Assembly: GCA_003971905.1 (NCBI GenBank) | Contig: RSEE01000140.1 | Location: forward strand, 62,001-126,000 | Direction of reading: 5' to 3' | Length of the DNA stretch: 64,000 nucleotides | DNA from: Moniliella sp. 'wahieum' | Taxonomy: Eukaryota > Basidiomycota > Moniliellomycetes > Moniliellales > Moniliellaceae | Shown: one piece after another, positions 60,901 through 64,000 of the stretch | Layout: each line of letters opens with the position of its first letter | Numbering within the stretch: position 1 is the first letter of the stretch | Translations under genes and position numbers: made by a program | The notes under the pieces: generated by a model | What the model was told of the DNA's origin: nothing | What the model saw: only the letters and a program-made list of their open reading frames with translations | Databases searched by the model: none

Positions 60901-61934
60901 GGACGAAGGAGCGAAAGCGGGGTGAGTGAAGACAGCCTTGGTCAATTTATAGTGTTTGTCAAACCCGACAGTCACGACCAAAAATGGGAGAGCTCGCTCA
61001 GTGGGACTGGGTCGATGTGCACACCAAGGTAGTGGGCCGAGACGAGAGCAAAAATAAACGCACAAGTGCACGAAATCAAAACCGATGCACCTGAACAATA
61101 CCGAAACGTTAGCAGCTCGCCGACGAGGCGGAGACAGAGAAGAGGGCAACGTACCAAGCCAGAAGTGGAAGCCAAAGCGGCGCATCGATAGAAAAGATTG
61201 ACAAAGGTGCGTGCATAAAGATGTAACACAAAGCATGAGAAAGATATCGGCAGAATCGGCGGCTCGGATCAGGTGGCCAAAGCGAGCGAAGAGAGCGCGA
61301 GAAGCGTAAGCACCAAGCGAATCGAGTCAGCCTGGACTGTTACGGCGGATGAGCGAAGCTGCTGCAGGGGCGCCCTGCGCGTGTCCATGTAGTAGGGGAC
61401 ATTGCAGGGACAATACGCCAGGTGTCGAAGGGAAGTGATACGTTGGACGGGGTAGCGAGCTGCTGCAGAAGCTCCGTCTCTTGAGCAGAGTCGGCCGAGG
61501 CAAACGAGGGGTCCAAGCCACCACAGGGGGGCTACCCGGCAGGACATAGGGCGTAGACAGGGAAGGCACGGAAGGATGTTGGGCAGCGAACGACTGGGCG
61601 AGTTGAAGAAGGCTGGGTGCTGGAGCCTGCTGGGGCAGGGTGCCGATCGTGTCGACCCAGAAGACAGGACGCACCGCAGCGTCCGCAGCGGCGCTGGCGC
61701 CAGCACGTGACCAGCCAGAGGCCGAGTGTGTCCACACAGTGGGTGGCGCGAAGGAGGGGGCGGGCAGGCCGGCGGAGGCAGCCACGGCGTCGATCCAATG
61801 GGAGCGCGACAAGGCGAAGAGGAGGGAGAAGTAGCGAGTGTTGCGACGATGGCAACGACGACGATGCTCTCGATGGGCGTGCGGGTGGCCTGCCGGAGCA
61901 GGGCACGTGTCACACGCACCACAGGCGACAGCAT
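57983..61934 (-). CDS. HMG1: 3-hydroxy-3-methylglutaryl-CoA reductase
   Basis: NADPH-dependent, rate-limiting mevalonate-pathway enzyme in the ER membrane. The N-terminal membrane part starts near [20 protein letters not shown] with helix [19 protein letters not shown]. The sterol-sensing domain includes [40 protein letters not shown] and [21 protein letters not shown] variable linker leads to the catalytic domain: [57 protein letters not shown] (DAMGMN cofactor motif), [19 protein letters not shown] and the C-terminal catalytic His region [20 protein letters not shown]. An intron lies near 61094-61155. Frame breaks near 58315, 58855, 59150, 59400 and 59660. An upstream in-frame ATG at 62159 is possible. 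Total ~1,250 residues. Confidence 0.93.
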
Positions 61935-63207
61935 GAGAGACGAAGGCGCTCGAGGGGACGGTGGAGCGGAGGCGAGACCGCGACGAAGACGACGATGAAG
62001 ACGCAAACGAAGACGAAGGAGATGGGCGATGGAGGGGCCTGTGGGCTGCGTTGGAGCAGATGGGCAGCGGTAGCTAGCTAGTGCACCCTGCCTGCCGATC
62101 ACCAGGCCGCTCGGGGGCAGTGTAAGGCGGAGGGGCTGCAGTGCTGCGTCACGCGTCACATGTCACAGCAGCCTGCAGCCGGCGCTTCCGCTCCGGTGGC
62201 GCCGTGGCCGGTGGCAACCGGGCGCAGCCGGTGCACGCCAGCACATGCCACGTCTGCGCTCCGCCGCAGCAGAGCGGCGCCACGCGGCCGTGTCTGCGCG
62301 GCTCCCCCACCTCGCCTATGCTACCCCGCCGGTGCCTGCCGGACGCTCCACATGCTGCACCAGAGCAGCGCCACCCTTCAGCTAAACCACGCTATATAGA
62401 CTGCCATCCATGTCCAGGCCATGCCATGCTCCACCAGGCGACAATCCACCCGCAACACCGTCTCTTTCTCGCGGTGCGTCCCGCAGTGCTGCCGACGGCG
62501 AAATGATGCATCACGGGCTTTGAACCAACATCGCCTTGCTAGCCAACAGCTCCTCCGCGTCCGGTCCACGATCCGTCGTGACGCAGCAGTGCTCACCAAA
62601 AAGATAAGAATGAGGTCCTGACAGGCGAAATAGATGAGCCAGTGCATGCGACGCTTGTTGGGTAGGAGCTTTTCGGAACCTCCACTGCTACATCAGGCAC
62701 AACACTATCTACCGCATCCGTCCGTTACAGCCACGGTAAAAGAGCCAGAAGGAGCGTTGGGAGCAGGGACGGCTGGCTGCATCATCCAACTGGAGGATTC
62801 GGGAATGGGAGCAGCGAGCTGGTTCCCTCCGCCTCGTCCACAGGTGCCAGGCTACACAATCATACGCCACCTATGGAACGAAAGTTGAGCGAAGCAGGCT
62901 GAGGTGCCCATGCGGGGAAGCCAACCATGTGGAGGTTGTGACATGTGATTGAGCGCCAATGGCACATCACCGTGCGCGTAATCACCGAGCCAGCATGGTC
63001 CCGGAGGGACATCAATATTCACTAGGGTTGTTCCCGGGGCGCAATGAGATTTCCGCAGCGCCAGCACTGCCGCAGTTGCACTTTCGCAGTGTAGGCACTG
63101 CGCCCTGGTCTGTGACGCTGCCCCGCCGAACGGCCGCTGTGGCCGGGGGGTGGCAGCTGGCAGCGTCGGTGACGGCCTCGCCACCAAGCAGCACCTTCTC
63201 CAACATC
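61935..63207. promoter_or_regulatory. divergent intergenic, HMG1 / RPL4
   Basis: Carries both promoters. GCGTCACGCGTCACATGTCAC lies at 62146-62167 near HMG1, and CTATATAG at 62391-62398 is TATA-like. No gene recognised in 1.27 kb. Confidence 0.5.
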
Positions 63208-64000
63208 ATGGCCTCGCGTGCGACTGTCAGTGTCCGCGCTGCTGACGGCAGTGCCAGCGGCGCAAGCTGCCGCTGCCGCCGTTCTCACCGCTCCGATCCG
63301 CTCCGACGTGGTGCAGATTACTTAACCCAGGTGGCCGAACAAGCGCCAACCCTACGCCGTTTCCACCAGGCTGGCCACCAGACCTCGGCCGAGTCGTGGG
63401 GACCGGCCGTGCTCTGGCCCGTATCCCTCGTGTGGGCGGCTCGGGCACCCACCGTGCTGGCCAGCTGCGTTCGGTAAACATGGCCCGTGCGGTCACATGT
63501 TTGCTCCCACCAAGGTGTGGCGCCGCTGGTGGGTGAGACGAACCAGAACCAGAAAGCGTGTTGCGACTGCTTCGGCTCTGGCTGCGACCGCCGTGCCGTC
63601 CCTCGTTCTCGCCCGCGGCCACCGCGTTGAGCAGGTTGCCGAGGTTCCCCTCGTTCCCCACCGAGGTCGAGTCCTACTCGAAGACCAAGGAGCGGTTGCC
63701 CTCCTCAAGGCGCTCAACGCCTACGACGATGTGCTCAAGGTGTCCAACTCGCGCAAGATCCGTGCTGGCCAGGGCAAGCTGCGCAACCGTCGTCACGTGC
63801 AGCGCCGCGGCCCCCTCGTTGTGTACAACGAGGACAAGGGCATCTACCGCGCTTTCCGCAACCTGCCCGGTGTGGAGCTCGTGTCGGTTCACCGCCTTAA
63901 CCTCCTCCAGCTCGCGCCCGGTGGTCACCTTGGCCGCTTTGTGATCTGGACCGAGGCTGCCTTCAAGCAGCTCGACTCGATCTTTGGCACCTACGATGCT
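63208..64000 (+). CDS. RPL4: Ribosomal protein L4 (uL4), 3' end outside window
   Basis: Large-subunit protein lining the exit tunnel. It begins MASRATVSVRAADGSASGA, continues LPPVLTAPIRSDVVQI, then QAGHQTSAESWG, GRALARIPRVGGSGTHRAGQ, MFAPTKVWRRWWVRRTRTRK and RVATASALAATAVPSLVLAR. Next come GHRVEQVAEVPLVVPTEVES, KIRAGQGKLRNRRHVQRRGP and VSVHRLNLLQLAPGGHLGRF, up to FKQLDSIFGTYDA at the window edge. About 265 of ~360 residues are visible. Frame breaks lie near 63280, 63400, 63480, 63520 and 63690, despite this being an essential single-function gene, consistent with missing-base errors. No intron was needed in the visible part. Confidence 0.92.

Overview
This window is nuclear DNA of a fungus, most likely a basidiomycete, and possibly of the Ustilaginomycotina/Malassezia type. 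That placement is an inference from gene style. It rests on a single-polypeptide ATP-citrate lyase, a fused ADE5,7, a split core-histone cluster with short introns, many 37-118 bp GT..AG introns, compact GC-rich spacing and TATA boxes. I see no retroelement, DNA transposon, LINE, SINE or CRISPR.

Layout. 0-13 kb: ATP-citrate lyase, a Sec7-PH Arf exchange factor, the ribosome-assembly WD40 protein RRB1 (minus) and bifunctional ADE5,7. 13-17.6 kb: two divergent histone pairs, H2B<->H2A and H3<->H4. 17.8-27 kb: the ER/Golgi membrane protein SVP26 (minus), a three-finger zinc protein (minus), N-acetylglutamate synthase ARG2 and the SNARE-disassembly ATPase SEC18 (minus). 28-38 kb: a CAP10/GT90 glycosyltransferase, a Mig1/CreA-like C2H2 factor (minus), a HEI10-type meiotic RING protein with a 12-nt microexon, and an M16 zinc metalloprotease. 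39-49 kb: an uncharacterised acidic protein, a gene-poor 2.9 kb stretch, then an unusual reading frame with two complete Sec14/CRAL-TRIO modules in tandem. 49-64 kb: a NOSIP-like protein and RIO2 kinase sharing a short bidirectional promoter, squalene synthase ERG9 (minus), an intron-containing tRNA gene, a small predicted membrane protein, HMG-CoA reductase (minus), and ribosomal protein L4 running off the right edge.

Functional links. ATP-citrate lyase makes cytosolic acetyl-CoA. HMG-CoA reductase and squalene synthase use it for sterols, and the two lie about 2.8 kb apart on the same strand. Other themes are ribosome biogenesis (RRB1, RIO2, RPL4), secretory traffic (Sec7, SVP26, SEC18, Sec14-like) and chromatin (histones).

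Caution. Most conserved genes, including histones H3 and H2B, have 1-2 base frame breaks relative to their families. Many lie at short homopolymers and look like missing bases. I treat these as probable assembly or sequencing indels, so protein lengths and several starts and ends below are best estimates from homology rather than from uninterrupted frames.
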